Shown in pieces: positions 8,556 to 18,000 of a DNA stretch of 47,355 nt. The translations under genes and the position numbers were made by a program. Below the pieces are notes generated by a model, which worked only from the letters and a program-made list of their open reading frames with translations, made no database searches and was not told where the DNA came from. The DNA is from Thalassolituus sp. (GTDB lineage Bacteria > Pseudomonadota > Gammaproteobacteria > Pseudomonadales > Oceanobacteraceae). The stretch is taken from NCBI GenBank assembly GCA_006212115.1, contig PDUK01000017.1:1-47355 (forward strand), in the 5' to 3' direction. Within the stretch, counting starts at the first letter, position 1. The number at the start of each line of letters is the position of its first letter.

Positions 8556-9567
8556 TAGCCGATAGATACGCCTGGCGGTAATCTCCAGGCGTTGACCCCG
8601 TCCAGCGACGAAAAGCCTTGTAGAAGGCGCTGGGCTCGGTGTAGCCCACTTTATACGCCACTTCATACAACCGCATATCGCCTTCGCATATCAGTTTCAT
8701 CGACAGCCCCTGACGGGCCTCATCAAGCAGGTTCTGATAAGTGGTACCAAGCGCCCGCAGTCGACGTTGTAAGTTACGGACACTGATTCCAAGTTGGTCG
8801 GCCACACCTTCCTGAGTCACGTTTCGTCGAATCAGGCACATCTCAAGAATGTCTTTCAGCTCTGCATACAGCTCGAGATGCTCACGAAAACGCTGATCTT
8901 GGCGAATCAGCTCACGCTGGACGCTTTTGAACAGGACAGGCTGAGGGTCCGGCCCCGGACGCTCCCACGCTTCGCGGCTTATTTCCAGCATATAGAAGCC
9001 GTCGGTTTTGTTTACCGCAATATTGGTCAATTCTTCAGCACGCTTGCGATCCGATACCTCGGACTCTGGCAGGTGCATACATAGATCACCAAGATCATAG
9101 CTGGCCCCTAACGCATTACGGCACACGCCCGCCATGATGACGACGGCAGCAGCCAGTTGAAGTGGCGAAACATGTCGCTCGGGGTGACGCTCGACCGAAA
9201 TGGTTACCGCACCGTTTTGCACAGCATTGATCTGGTAACGCAAACTACCGGTCGATAGATAGACGTATGGAATCAGGGCTTCAATACCCTTTTTGAGCGA
9301 CTGAGCACAGCGCAGCAGTCTTTGCAGCGGCATGTCCCTCTCGGCCATGTAGATGCCAAGATCAAAAGCAAGCAATGAATCATTTAATTCGCGCGCTACG
9401 AAGTCATACGCATCGGCTACCCGATCCGTAAGCACCCATCTTGGTAGGGGCAGCTGTGGATCGATATCCAGCACACGCCAGAGTTGATCCATATCTACGC
9501 CCCGGCCGTCCCAATAATTCAGCAGGTGCTGTACCAGTACGATGTCGACCTGAGCCGTCGGTGCCAT
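8527..9567 (-). CDS. AraC-family transcriptional regulator
   Basis: The 346-residue protein has an N-terminal ligand-binding domain of the Arabinose_bd (PF12625) type, about residues 20-210, found in OruR/ArgR-like and many lipid- or hydrocarbon-related regulators. A C-terminal AraC double helix-turn-helix follows, about 250-335: first HTH EGVADQLGISVRNLQRRLRA, second RLYEVAYKVGYTEPSAFYKA. I chose the ATG at 9567 (MAPTAQVD) because family members begin there; an upstream in-frame start at 9657 is possible. The 3' ends of this gene and ndh overlap by 29 bp, so transcription of the two may interfere. The regulated genes cannot be deduced. Confidence 0.9.
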   Translation of the reverse strand: MAPTAQVDIVLVQHLLNYWDGRGVDMDQLWRVLDIDPQLPLPRWVLTDRVADAYDFVARELNDSLLAFDLGIYMAERDMPLQRLLRCAQSLKKGIEALIPYVYLSTGSLRYQINAVQNGAVTISVERHPERHVSPLQLAAAVVIMAGVCRNALGASYDLGDLCMHLPESEVSDRKRAEELTNIAVNKTDGFYMLEISREAWERPGPDPQPVLFKSVQRELIRQDQRFREHLELYAELKDILEMCLIRRNVTQEGVADQLGISVRNLQRRLRALGTTYQNLLDEARQGLSMKLICEGDMRLYEVAYKVGYTEPSAFYKAFRRWTGSTPGDYRQAYLSAISAISVEDE

Positions 9568-9861
9568 TTCCTTACCCAATATTCGATTCCTATGAACATT
9601 CAGACAGTTAACGTTTGTTCTTTTTTCTGTCACAGTGAATGTTCCGTACCTGCGCACCTTGAGTCAATAGACTGAGGCGACACTGCCCGGTTAGGCACGA
9701 ATTTAGGTGTATGAAACTATATATCCATACTGAGCAATGAGAACGATTGGCACTTTAAGGCCTGAATAGAGGCTTATTTCTCAGGTCATGATGGGTGCAT
9801 AGCACCGCATTAGTAAGTGCTAACCTTCCCAGTGAGGCAGCAAAAATACCAGCAGCTTAGC

Positions 9862-10350
9862 TCAACAGGAGACACCGGAAGACACCTCGTCCAACGCATG
9901 CTGGATCTGATCACTATTGAATCCGCGATAAGACAAAAAACGCCAAAGCTTTGCTTTCACTTCAGGGGAATATGAGCCCAGCGACTGGGCTTTCTTACGG
10001 GCAACCTCGACCGCCATGTCGTACCAGTCTTGTTCTGATTCTTCGAACGCCCATTCGATCAAACCATCTGAAATGCCTTTCTCACGGAGCTCTTGCCGAA
10101 GTCGGAGTGGACCCAACCCGCGACCCGCTCGCGAACGAAGAAACATAGAGGCGAAACGTTCATCTGACTGCCAGTTGTTCTCGGCGAGTTCGTCTAAAAC
10201 GTGTTCAAGGTCGTCAGAGGATGCGGCTTTAGGAGAGAGTTTGCGCCACAACTCGCGACGCGAATAGTCACGGCGGGAGAGCAGATCTACCGCCGCGTGT
10301 TTGAGGCCTGAACGCTCAAGCGGCTCAGGCTTCTGCTTCTTCGTCTGCAT
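9862..10350 (-). CDS. recX: Regulatory protein RecX
   Basis: RecX binds RecA filaments and inhibits their extension and ATPase/coprotease activity. The 162-residue protein shows three-helix RecX repeats: [20 protein letters not shown], then [39 protein letters not shown], the hallmark region, and a final repeat ending [19 protein letters not shown]. The start at 10350 lies inside the recA 3' end, giving a 26-bp overlap and implying translational coupling, as in many proteobacteria. Slightly different starts are possible because the ribosome site is weak. Confidence 0.94.
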   Translation of the reverse strand: MQTKKQKPEPLERSGLKHAAVDLLSRRDYSRRELWRKLSPKAASSDDLEHVLDELAENNWQSDERFASMFLRSRAGRGLGPLRLRQELREKGISDGLIEWAFEESEQDWYDMAVEVARKKAQSLGSYSPEVKAKLWRFLSYRGFNSDQIQHALDEVSSGVSC

Positions 10351-11356
10351 TCTCAGACTGCTCAACTGGCACATTCAATAGCTGTGCACGGATCTGACCT
10401 TCGATATCAGCGGCCATCTCTGGGTGATCTTCAAGGTACTGGGATGCATTCGCCTTGCCCTGACCAATCTTATCGCCCTGATAGCTGTACCACGCGCCAG
10501 ACTTCTCAACGATGCCACACTTAACGCCAAGGTCGATGACCTCACCCATGTGGTAAATGCCCTTGCCGTACATAATCTGGAATTCGGCTTGCTTGAACGG
10601 AGGCGACACTTTGTTTTTGACCACTTTCACGCGGGTTTCGTTACCAATAATCTCATCGCCCTGCTTAACAGAACCGGTACGACGGATATCAAGGCGAACC
10701 GAAGAGTAGAACTTAAGCGCATTACCACCAGTCGTTGTTTCAGGACTGCCGAACATAACGCCGATCTTCATACGGATCTGGTTAATGAAAATAACCAGAC
10801 AGTTTGCATTCTTCACGTTACCAGTAATTTTACGCAAAGCCTGAGACATCAGACGAGCCTGCAGACCAACGTGACTGTCGCCCATTTCGCCTTCAATCTC
10901 AGCCTTAGGTGTCAGTGCAGCTACTGAGTCAACGACGATCACGTCAACAGCTCCTGAGCGCACCAGGCTGTCACAGATTTCTAATGCCTGTTCACCGGTG
11001 TCTGGCTGAGAAACCAGCAGGCTGTCCAGGTCGATGCCTAGTTTTTCAGCGTACAGAGGGTCCAAAGCGTGCTCAGCATCGATGATGGCAACTGTCTTAC
11101 CGGCTTTCTGCGCTTGAGCCATGGCAGACAAACACATGGTTGTCTTACCGGAGCTCTCCGGTCCATAGATTTCAACGATTCGGCCCATTGGCAGGCCACC
11201 AATACCGAGGGCGATATCAAGACTCAGGGAACCCGTTGAAACTGCTGGGATCGCTTCGCGAGGCTGCTCTCCCATTTTCATGATGGCACCTTTGCCGAAC
11301 TGGCGTTCAATCTGGCCGAGCGCTGCGTCGAGGGCTTTCTGTTTGTTCTGGTCCAT
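10325..11356 (-). CDS. recA: Recombinase RecA
   Basis: RecA forms ATP-dependent filaments on single-stranded DNA, drives homologous pairing and triggers LexA self-cleavage. The 343 residues fit. The Walker A motif GPESSGKTT is at about residues 66-74, Walker [11 protein letters not shown] at about 140-149, and the DNA-binding loop region is [23 protein letters not shown]. The C-terminus is acidic (ENADEEAEA), as usual. I chose the ATG at 11356 ([13 protein letters not shown]) because AAGGAA lies 7 bases upstream and homologues start there. The 12-codon upstream extension is Lys/Thr-rich with no ribosome site. The LexA box and promoter upstream are readable. Confidence 0.99.
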   Translation of the reverse strand: MDQNKQKALDAALGQIERQFGKGAIMKMGEQPREAIPAVSTGSLSLDIALGIGGLPMGRIVEIYGPESSGKTTMCLSAMAQAQKAGKTVAIIDAEHALDPLYAEKLGIDLDSLLVSQPDTGEQALEICDSLVRSGAVDVIVVDSVAALTPKAEIEGEMGDSHVGLQARLMSQALRKITGNVKNANCLVIFINQIRMKIGVMFGSPETTTGGNALKFYSSVRLDIRRTGSVKQGDEIIGNETRVKVVKNKVSPPFKQAEFQIMYGKGIYHMGEVIDLGVKCGIVEKSGAWYSYQGDKIGQGKANASQYLEDHPEMAADIEGQIRAQLLNVPVEQSENADEEAEA

Positions 11357-11427
11357 GCTCAGTTCCTTGGTCTTAGTTTTGGTCTTGGTCATCGTCGTCT
11401 TTAATTTGCGTCAGTGTGCTTAGGTCA

Positions 11428-11443
11428 CTGTGAATTTAAACAG
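11428..11443 (-). promoter_or_regulatory. LexA (SOS) box of recA
   Basis: CTGT-N8-ACAG is perfect here, with the AT-rich centre GAATTTAA, as in gammaproteobacterial LexA operators. It lies immediately downstream of the -10 hexamer of the recA promoter (11444-11449), so bound LexA would block initiation. This predicts DNA-damage induction of recA and the overlapping recX. Confidence 0.93.
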
Positions 11444-11472
11444 TATTTAACCATAGCCTTTTCAGAAGTCAA
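11444..11472 (-). promoter_or_regulatory. Sigma70 promoter of recA
   Basis: On the minus strand TTGACT (11467-11472) is separated by exactly 17 bp from TAAATA (11444-11449). The LexA box follows directly. The predicted mRNA leader before the chosen ATG is about 80 bases. Confidence 0.8.
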
Positions 11473-11491
11473 CAAAACACTGTTTATTTGT

Positions 11492-11971
11492 TCAGTACTT
11501 TTTTACATACCCAATCAGCTCCGTCAGAGCGCGATCTAAAGTCTGTTGCCGCACCTCGGATCGGTCACCGTCAAACTTACATAAGCAGGTGTGCTGTTCT
11601 GTTTTACTGCCCCATCCGATCCAGACAGTGCCTACCGGTTTTCCCTCTACGGCTCCACCGGGGCCTGCAATACCGCTGACGGCAACCGCGACATCACCAT
11701 GGATCGCTGCGCCCGCAACCATTGCCTTAACGGTCTCTTCACTGACGGCACCATGGTTCAGAAGGATGTACTCGGGGACGTTCAGGTCGCGCTGTTTTGC
11801 ACGATTAGAGTAGGTAACGAAGCCGCACTCAAACCAGCGACTGCTACCGGGGAGGTCCGTACAGGCCGCCGCAATCATTCCGCCTGTACAGGACTCTGCG
11901 GTTACCAGTGTGAGGTGTCGAGCTGACAAGCAGGTTGCCAGCTCGTTGATAAGAATTGCAGTGTGTGACAT
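11492..11971 (-). CDS. pncC: Nicotinamide-nucleotide amidase PncC (CinA C-terminal domain)
   Basis: The enzyme deamidates nicotinamide mononucleotide to nicotinate mononucleotide in NAD salvage. This 159-residue form has only the CinA C-terminal domain, the usual stand-alone version in gammaproteobacteria. Motifs: LVTAESCTGGMIAAACTDLPGSS (catalytic Ser/Cys loop), FVTYSNRAK, GAVSEETVKAMVAGA and VSGIAGPGGAVEGKPVGTVWIG. The start at 11971 (MSHTAIL) is the family start; the frame remains open into the preceding giant gene but that part is unrelated. It lies 46 bp after the giant gene and just upstream of recA, the classical cinA-recA neighbourhood. Confidence 0.96.
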   Translation of the reverse strand: MSHTAILINELATCLSARHLTLVTAESCTGGMIAAACTDLPGSSRWFECGFVTYSNRAKQRDLNVPEYILLNHGAVSEETVKAMVAGAAIHGDVAVAVSGIAGPGGAVEGKPVGTVWIGWGSKTEQHTCLCKFDGDRSEVRQQTLDRALTELIGYVKKY

Positions 11972-11978
11972 CGCCTGC

Positions 11979-11996
11979 CCCGAATTACGATTCGGG
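11979..11996 (-). repeat. Hairpin just before the pncC start
   Basis: CCCGAAT and ATTCGGG form a 7-bp stem with a 4-base loop. In the minus-strand RNA its 3' arm continues into GGGGCAGGCG directly before the pncC ATG, the only purine-rich candidate for its ribosome site. The stem could limit pncC translation or end the giant-gene transcript weakly; no U tract follows. Confidence 0.5.
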
Positions 11997-12017
11997 ACAG
12001 AGAATAACAGACGCGGA

Positions 12018-15000
12018 TTAATTAATAACCCGGATCTCCACCCGGCGGTTCTGGGCCCGGCCCTGAGGTGTGTCGTTGGACGCAATCGGGTCTTCTTCGC
12101 CGTATCCTCTGGCTTCAAGACGGGTTGGCCGCACACCCATGTCGATCAGGTATTGCATCACGGCATTCGCTCTGCGCTCAGACAAGCGCTGATTCGCTGC
12201 AGCAGCCCCAAGAGAGTCGGTATAAGCGCCAATCTCAATGCGAGCATCCGGGTAATCAAACAGCGTATCAATAACCTGATCGAGAACGCGTGTTGCGCCC
12301 GTTGTCAGCTCAGAAGAGCCACTAGCGAAGTAGACACCATCAAGACGAGCATCCAGCACCGAGCAGCCACGATGGTTAACTGACATGCCGTCGGGAGTAT
12401 CCGGGCAATCATCGATATCGTCGACGATACCATCATTATCACTGTCGGCCATGATAACAACGGGTGCTGCTATCGGTTTTGGCTTAGCCACAGGCGCAGG
12501 TTTCACTACAGGCCGTTTAACAGGCACCGGCGCGGTGCTACCAAAGCGTTTCATGAATGATAAGCCGAGGTAGTGTGCGTCGCGTGTGAACGTCTGACCG
12601 GAAATACGAGCAGCCCATGTATCGGCAAAGCTGTATTCAATACCGACCCCCAGTCCTAATGACATCGATGCTTCCTTGTTGTAATCAACACTGGAATCCG
12701 TCGAGACAGATACGAGGCCCGCTTCGAGGTACGCGTTGAGAGTATCCTTTCCATTCCAGCTGGTCTGCCAGGGATACCAGTGCAACATCGCACCGAGGAC
12801 ACTGTAACCAAAGCTGGCTTCCTCATCCGTCGTGCCGTCTTTCAGCACCGCCTCACCAAGGTCTGAGTACTGCAGTTCCAGTGAGAGATCATCCTCGAGA
12901 CGATATCCAGCGAACAGACCAAAGCCGGTTCCTGACTCATCTTCGTTGTTGTAGACACTGTCACTCGTACTTGGTGTCAGGCGGCTCAGACCAATGCTTG
13001 CGCCGGCGTAAGTTTCATCATAGTCGAAACCTGCCTGTGCCTTGGCGGATATCAGACCCGTACCGAGGAGCAGTGCAACACCGGTCGCGAGCAGTTTACT
13101 GCGATGCGAACGACGCAGTAGAACCAGCGGTAACGAGAGCAGTGACCACAGTACTGTCATGCTACCCAGCGCAGGCAGCGATGCACTGACTTCACCTTTA
13201 CCCGGGACAAGATCTTCAACCAGGCCCGGCGCCAGATCTGCGTCTGCCGCTTCAGCAATCTGCATGTAGTCAGGCGTGCCGTCACCATTGGTATCTGCAC
13301 AACGGCTGCCGGTACCACATTCTTCACGGTCGCTTATTCCGTCGCCATCGGAATCGCCTGATCCATCAGGCATACCTGCAGCGTTGTTACTGTCAGGGTC
13401 AAGGTAGTCCGGAATGCCATCGTTATCGATGTCTCCCGCTCCTCCTTCGTCGCCCGTCAGCGTGCCATCGTTGTCGTCATCGGTGTCGAGGTAGTCCGGA
13501 ATACCGTCATTGTCGGTGTCGTCATTGCGCGGATTTCCGTCACCGTCGGCATCCTCGAACTCAGTCGGTACACCATCACCATCGTCATCAGGGTCGCGGA
13601 AGTTCGGCAGGTCATCGCCGTCCGTATCCCAGCAGAGAATCAACCCTGGGCATTCGATCGCGTCGCTGATGCCGTCGCGATCCGAGTCGCCGCTCGACGG
13701 GTCGAGGTAGTCCGGAATACCGTCGAAGTCGCTGTCGCCCTCATTTTCTTCACTGGTCGGGATACCATCGCCATCGTCGTCAGGGTCTCTGTAATCCGGA
13801 CGGAAGTCGTTATCGGTATCGTCGTTCAGCGGATTACCATCGCCATTGCGATCTTCATCTATCGTCGGAATGCCATCGCCATCATCGTCTGGTGACAGAT
13901 AATCCGGGGTGCCGTCACTGTCGCTATCGCGGCATGGAACACCCAGCGGACACTCAATCCGATCACTGACGCCGTCACGGTCGCTATCACCGCTGCCATC
14001 CGTCGTGCCACCCAGGTTTGCATCATCCGGGTCTAGATAGTCAGGGATGCCATCGCCATCACGGTCGTTATTTCCTTCGTCTAACGTTGGCAGACCATCT
14101 TCATCGTCATCACGATCCAGATAATCAGGGATGCCATCACCGTCGGTATCGTCGTTGGTCGGGTTACCGTCTCCGCCGAGATCTTCATCAACGGTTGGTA
14201 CGCCATCGCCATCGTCATCTTCGTCCAGGTAGTCTGGCACACCGTTGCCATCCGTATCACGGCACGGCACTCCGTCCGGACACTCTGCTCCGTCTGGCAC
14301 ACCGTCGTTATCCGAGTCTCCTGCAGATGGGTCCAGATAATCCGGAATACCATCACCGTCACTGTCGCCTGAGCCCTCATCAATGGTGTCAAAACCGTCA
14401 CCATCGTCGTCTGGGTCGCGATTGTCCGGAGTGCCGTCACCATCGGTGTCGCGGTCCGGGCCTTCTTCCAGTGTTGAGCGGCCATCGTTGTCGTCATCGT
14501 CGTCCGCATAATCCGGCGAACCATCGCCATCCGTATCGCGGCATGGCACACCAGACGGACACTCTGTTACGTCATTGATGCCATCGTTATCGGAGTCTCC
14601 GCCGGTGCCATTAGCCGTGTTGCCGTCACGATCAAGGTAGTCTGGAATGCCGTCGTTGTCGGCATCTCCGTTGGACTCTTCATCTGACGGACGACCGTCA
14701 CCATCGTCATCGCGGTCGAGGTAATCTGCAATGCCATCACCATCGGTGTCGTCGTTTGCCGGGTTACCGTCCTCGTTAGGGTCTTCTGTGATGGTATTAC
14801 GGCCATCATTGTCGTCGTCTGGATCGTTGTAGTCGGGCTGTCCGTCCTGATCACTGTCTTCACACGGCGCACCAGCACGGCATTCCTGCAGATCACTCAA
14901 ACTGTCACCATCGCTGTCTCCCGGTCCTGTGACATCGCTGTCATTCGGGTCGAGGTAGGCCGGGAGAGTGTCGTTGTCGAAATCCGGCCCTGCATTGGTG

Positions 15001-18000
15001 GATGGATTGCCATCACCATCGATGTTGCTGTCTTCAACGCCTGTTGCAATGCCGTCGCCATCATCGTCTGGGTCACGGAAATCAGGTGTACCGTCATTAT
15101 CGGTATCACGATCACGGCCTTCGATAGCACTCGGTACGCCGTCGTTGTCGTCGTCACCGTCCATGTAATCTGGCAAGCCGTCACCATCGGTATCACGGCA
15201 TGGTATGCCCGTGTCGCATTCGATATCGTCAAAAATACCGTCTTCGTCTGCATCACCCGGTGAACCGTTTAACTGATCATTCGGGTCCAGGTAGGCCGGA
15301 ATGCCATCACCGTCGCCATCATCGTCGCGCGGATCACCATTTCCGTTGAGATCTTCGTCGATGGTGTTGAAACCGTCACCATCGTCGTCCGGGTCTAGGT
15401 AGTCAGGGATACCATCACGATCAAGATCGTCATTGGTTGGGTCACCGTCACCGTTCGAGTCCTCTTCCAGATTGCTCAGGCCATCTTCGTCATCGTCGGT
15501 GCTGTCAGGGTCCAGATAATCTGGCACACCATCATTGTCGCCGTCGTCGTCCAGTAAGTCGCCATTGCGATTAGCGTCTTCGTCTCGAGTCAGGACGCCA
15601 TCACCGTCGTCGTCCTCATCCATGTAGTTCGGTACGCCATCGAAGTCACTGTCCACACACGGAATACCGGTTGGGCACTCCACGTTATCGGGCAGACTAT
15701 CGCCGTCGCCATCACCCGGCGACGAGCTGTTGCCGTCGTTCGGATCGAGGTAAGCGGGAATATTATCGCCATCAGCATCCGGTCCTGGCTGCGTTGCCGC
15801 ATTACCATCACCATCAAGGTCGCTGTCTTCGAGCGGCGTAGGGATGCCGTCATCGTCGTCATCCGGGTCCAGATAATCCGGAATACCGTCGCCATCGCTG
15901 TCTCTCATAGGCGCTTCAGACGCAGTCGGGACACCATCACCATCGTCGTCGTCATCCCGGAAGTCCGGAATACCATCGAAGTCGCTGTCACGGCACGGTA
16001 AGGCCGGACCGCATTCCAGATCGTCCGGCAGTCCGTCGCCATCGCTATCCCCGACACCATCCTCATCGTCATTTGGATCAAGGTACGCGGGAATGCCATC
16101 GCCATCAGCGTCTGGCCCAGCCTCAGTGGCAGGGTTGTTATCCAGATCAGAATTGCCGTCTTCTTCCGTGGTCAGGCGACCATCGTTGTCATCGTCGTTA
16201 TCCCGACGGTCAGGAACACCGTCACCATCCGAATCGCGGTTATCGCCTTCATCACGACTCGGTATGCCATCGCCATCGTCGTCGTCATCCATGTAGTCGG
16301 GTACACCATCGCCATCGGTGTCGCGACAAGGCAAACCGCCCGCACATTCGACGTCATCCGTAACACCATCATCATCTGCATCACCCGGAGACAGAACCTG
16401 GCTGTCGTTTGGATCAAGGTAAGCCGGAATACCGTCATTATCGACATCCAGACCTGGAGTCGTCGCAGGGTTTCCATCGCCGTCCGTATTCGCATCTTCT
16501 TCGGTGCTGATCACGCCATCACCGTCGTCATCGGGATCTCGGAAGTCAGGAGTACCGTCACCGTCAGTGTCTCGCAGCGGGCCTTCGTCCAACGTTGGGA
16601 TTCCGTCGTTGTCATCGTCCTCGTCGCGGTAGTCCGGTACGCCGTCTGCGTCGGTATCTTCACACGGCAGACCGTTAGCACACTCCTGATCATCTGGAAT
16701 GCCATCCCCATCGCTATCACCCGCACCGCTGGTGTCGTTATCGTTTGGATCAAGGTAAGCAGGGATTCCATCCGCATCAGCGTCAGGCCCCGGCTGTGTT
16801 GCCGGGTTAGCATCACCATCCTCGTCCGCATCTTCGTCGCGGGTCAACAGACCATCACCGTCGTCATCACTATCGAGATAGTCGGGTATGCCATCGCCAT
16901 CACTGTCTCTGGCGGACTCACCCTGCTCTGAATTCTGAGCGCCCTCGTCTTCAGTGGGGATGCCATCGTTATCATCGTCTTCGTCCATGTAGTCAGGAGT
17001 GCCATCGGCATCCGTGTCCTCACATGGCAAGCCACTGGTGCATTCACGGGTATCCGGAACACCATCGCCATCGCTGTCATTTGTGCCATCGGTGCTGTCG
17101 TCGTCACCATCGAGGTAATCTGGAATACCGTCACCGTCGGTGTCGTCATTCGTTGGATCACCATCGCCATTCACGTCTTCTTCTGAAGTGGTGCGGCCAT
17201 CGCCATCATCGTCATCGTCGCGATAATCCGGAATACCATCGCGATCGAGGTCGTCATTGGTTGGATCGCCATCGTTGTTGGCGTCTTCATCAAGATCGGT
17301 CAGGCCATCGCCGTCGCTGTCTCCCGCGATAAAGTTAACCGTCAGCGACTCCAGAGCTGTATTCGCCACTTCAATATCAACAGTCGCAGTGCCGAGATCA
17401 AAGGAAGAACTCAGTTCCGCCTCGTAAACCCCATTACTGACCTCGGTCACATCCGACAGCTGTCCAAGTGACGTTGAAATCGTGGGTATCAAACCAGGCA
17501 CCAGCTCGTTCGCAGTATCACGAATCTCGACCCGGATAACCGCTACGGAAACGCCATCTGCAGCAACCGTTGTCGGTGCGGCGGAGGTCTGTGAGTTGTC
17601 CCGACTGATAGACAGGTCCACAGTAATCGAACCCGACGTGGATGACTGATTACCGGCACTATCCTCGGACACCACTTCAACGTCGTAGTCGCCATTCTCG
17701 ATGTCGGGTGTGATTTCGATGGACCATTCACCATCGTCGTTCGTCTGAGTCACAAACTCAGCACCGTTAATCGTAATCAGGATACGACTACCGGGATCAG
17801 CAGTACCGCTTAGCACCGGTGTATTATCCGCAATCGTCTGGCCATTCTGGCTAAGAGTTACATTGCCCGGAGCAACCGTATCGATCTCCAGTTCGAATGC
17901 CTGACCTCTGGCGGATACGTTACCTGCCACGTCCGTCGCCCGGGCATCCACACTGTAGTTGCCGTCGGTGAGCTCCGTACTTGTGTAATCCAGTACCCAT

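Noticed and set aside
12018..13160. Separate ompA gene starting at the internal ATG at 13160
   Set aside because: That ATG lies inside the first hydrophobic helix, has no convincing ribosome site, and would place two hydrophobic segments before the barrel. The frame is continuous with the upstream part.
14018..14578. Plus-strand and alternate minus-strand open frames across the TSP3 array, rich in His/Arg/Ser/Pro or Met/Thr
   Set aside because: They are shadows of the GAT/GAC-rich repeats of the giant gene in other frames, with low-complexity composition, no ribosome sites and no recognisable domains.
13265..17330. CRISPR-like periodic DNA
   Set aside because: The periodicity is codon-level repetition of Asp/Gly motifs inside an open frame; there are no constant repeats with unique spacers and no cas genes.
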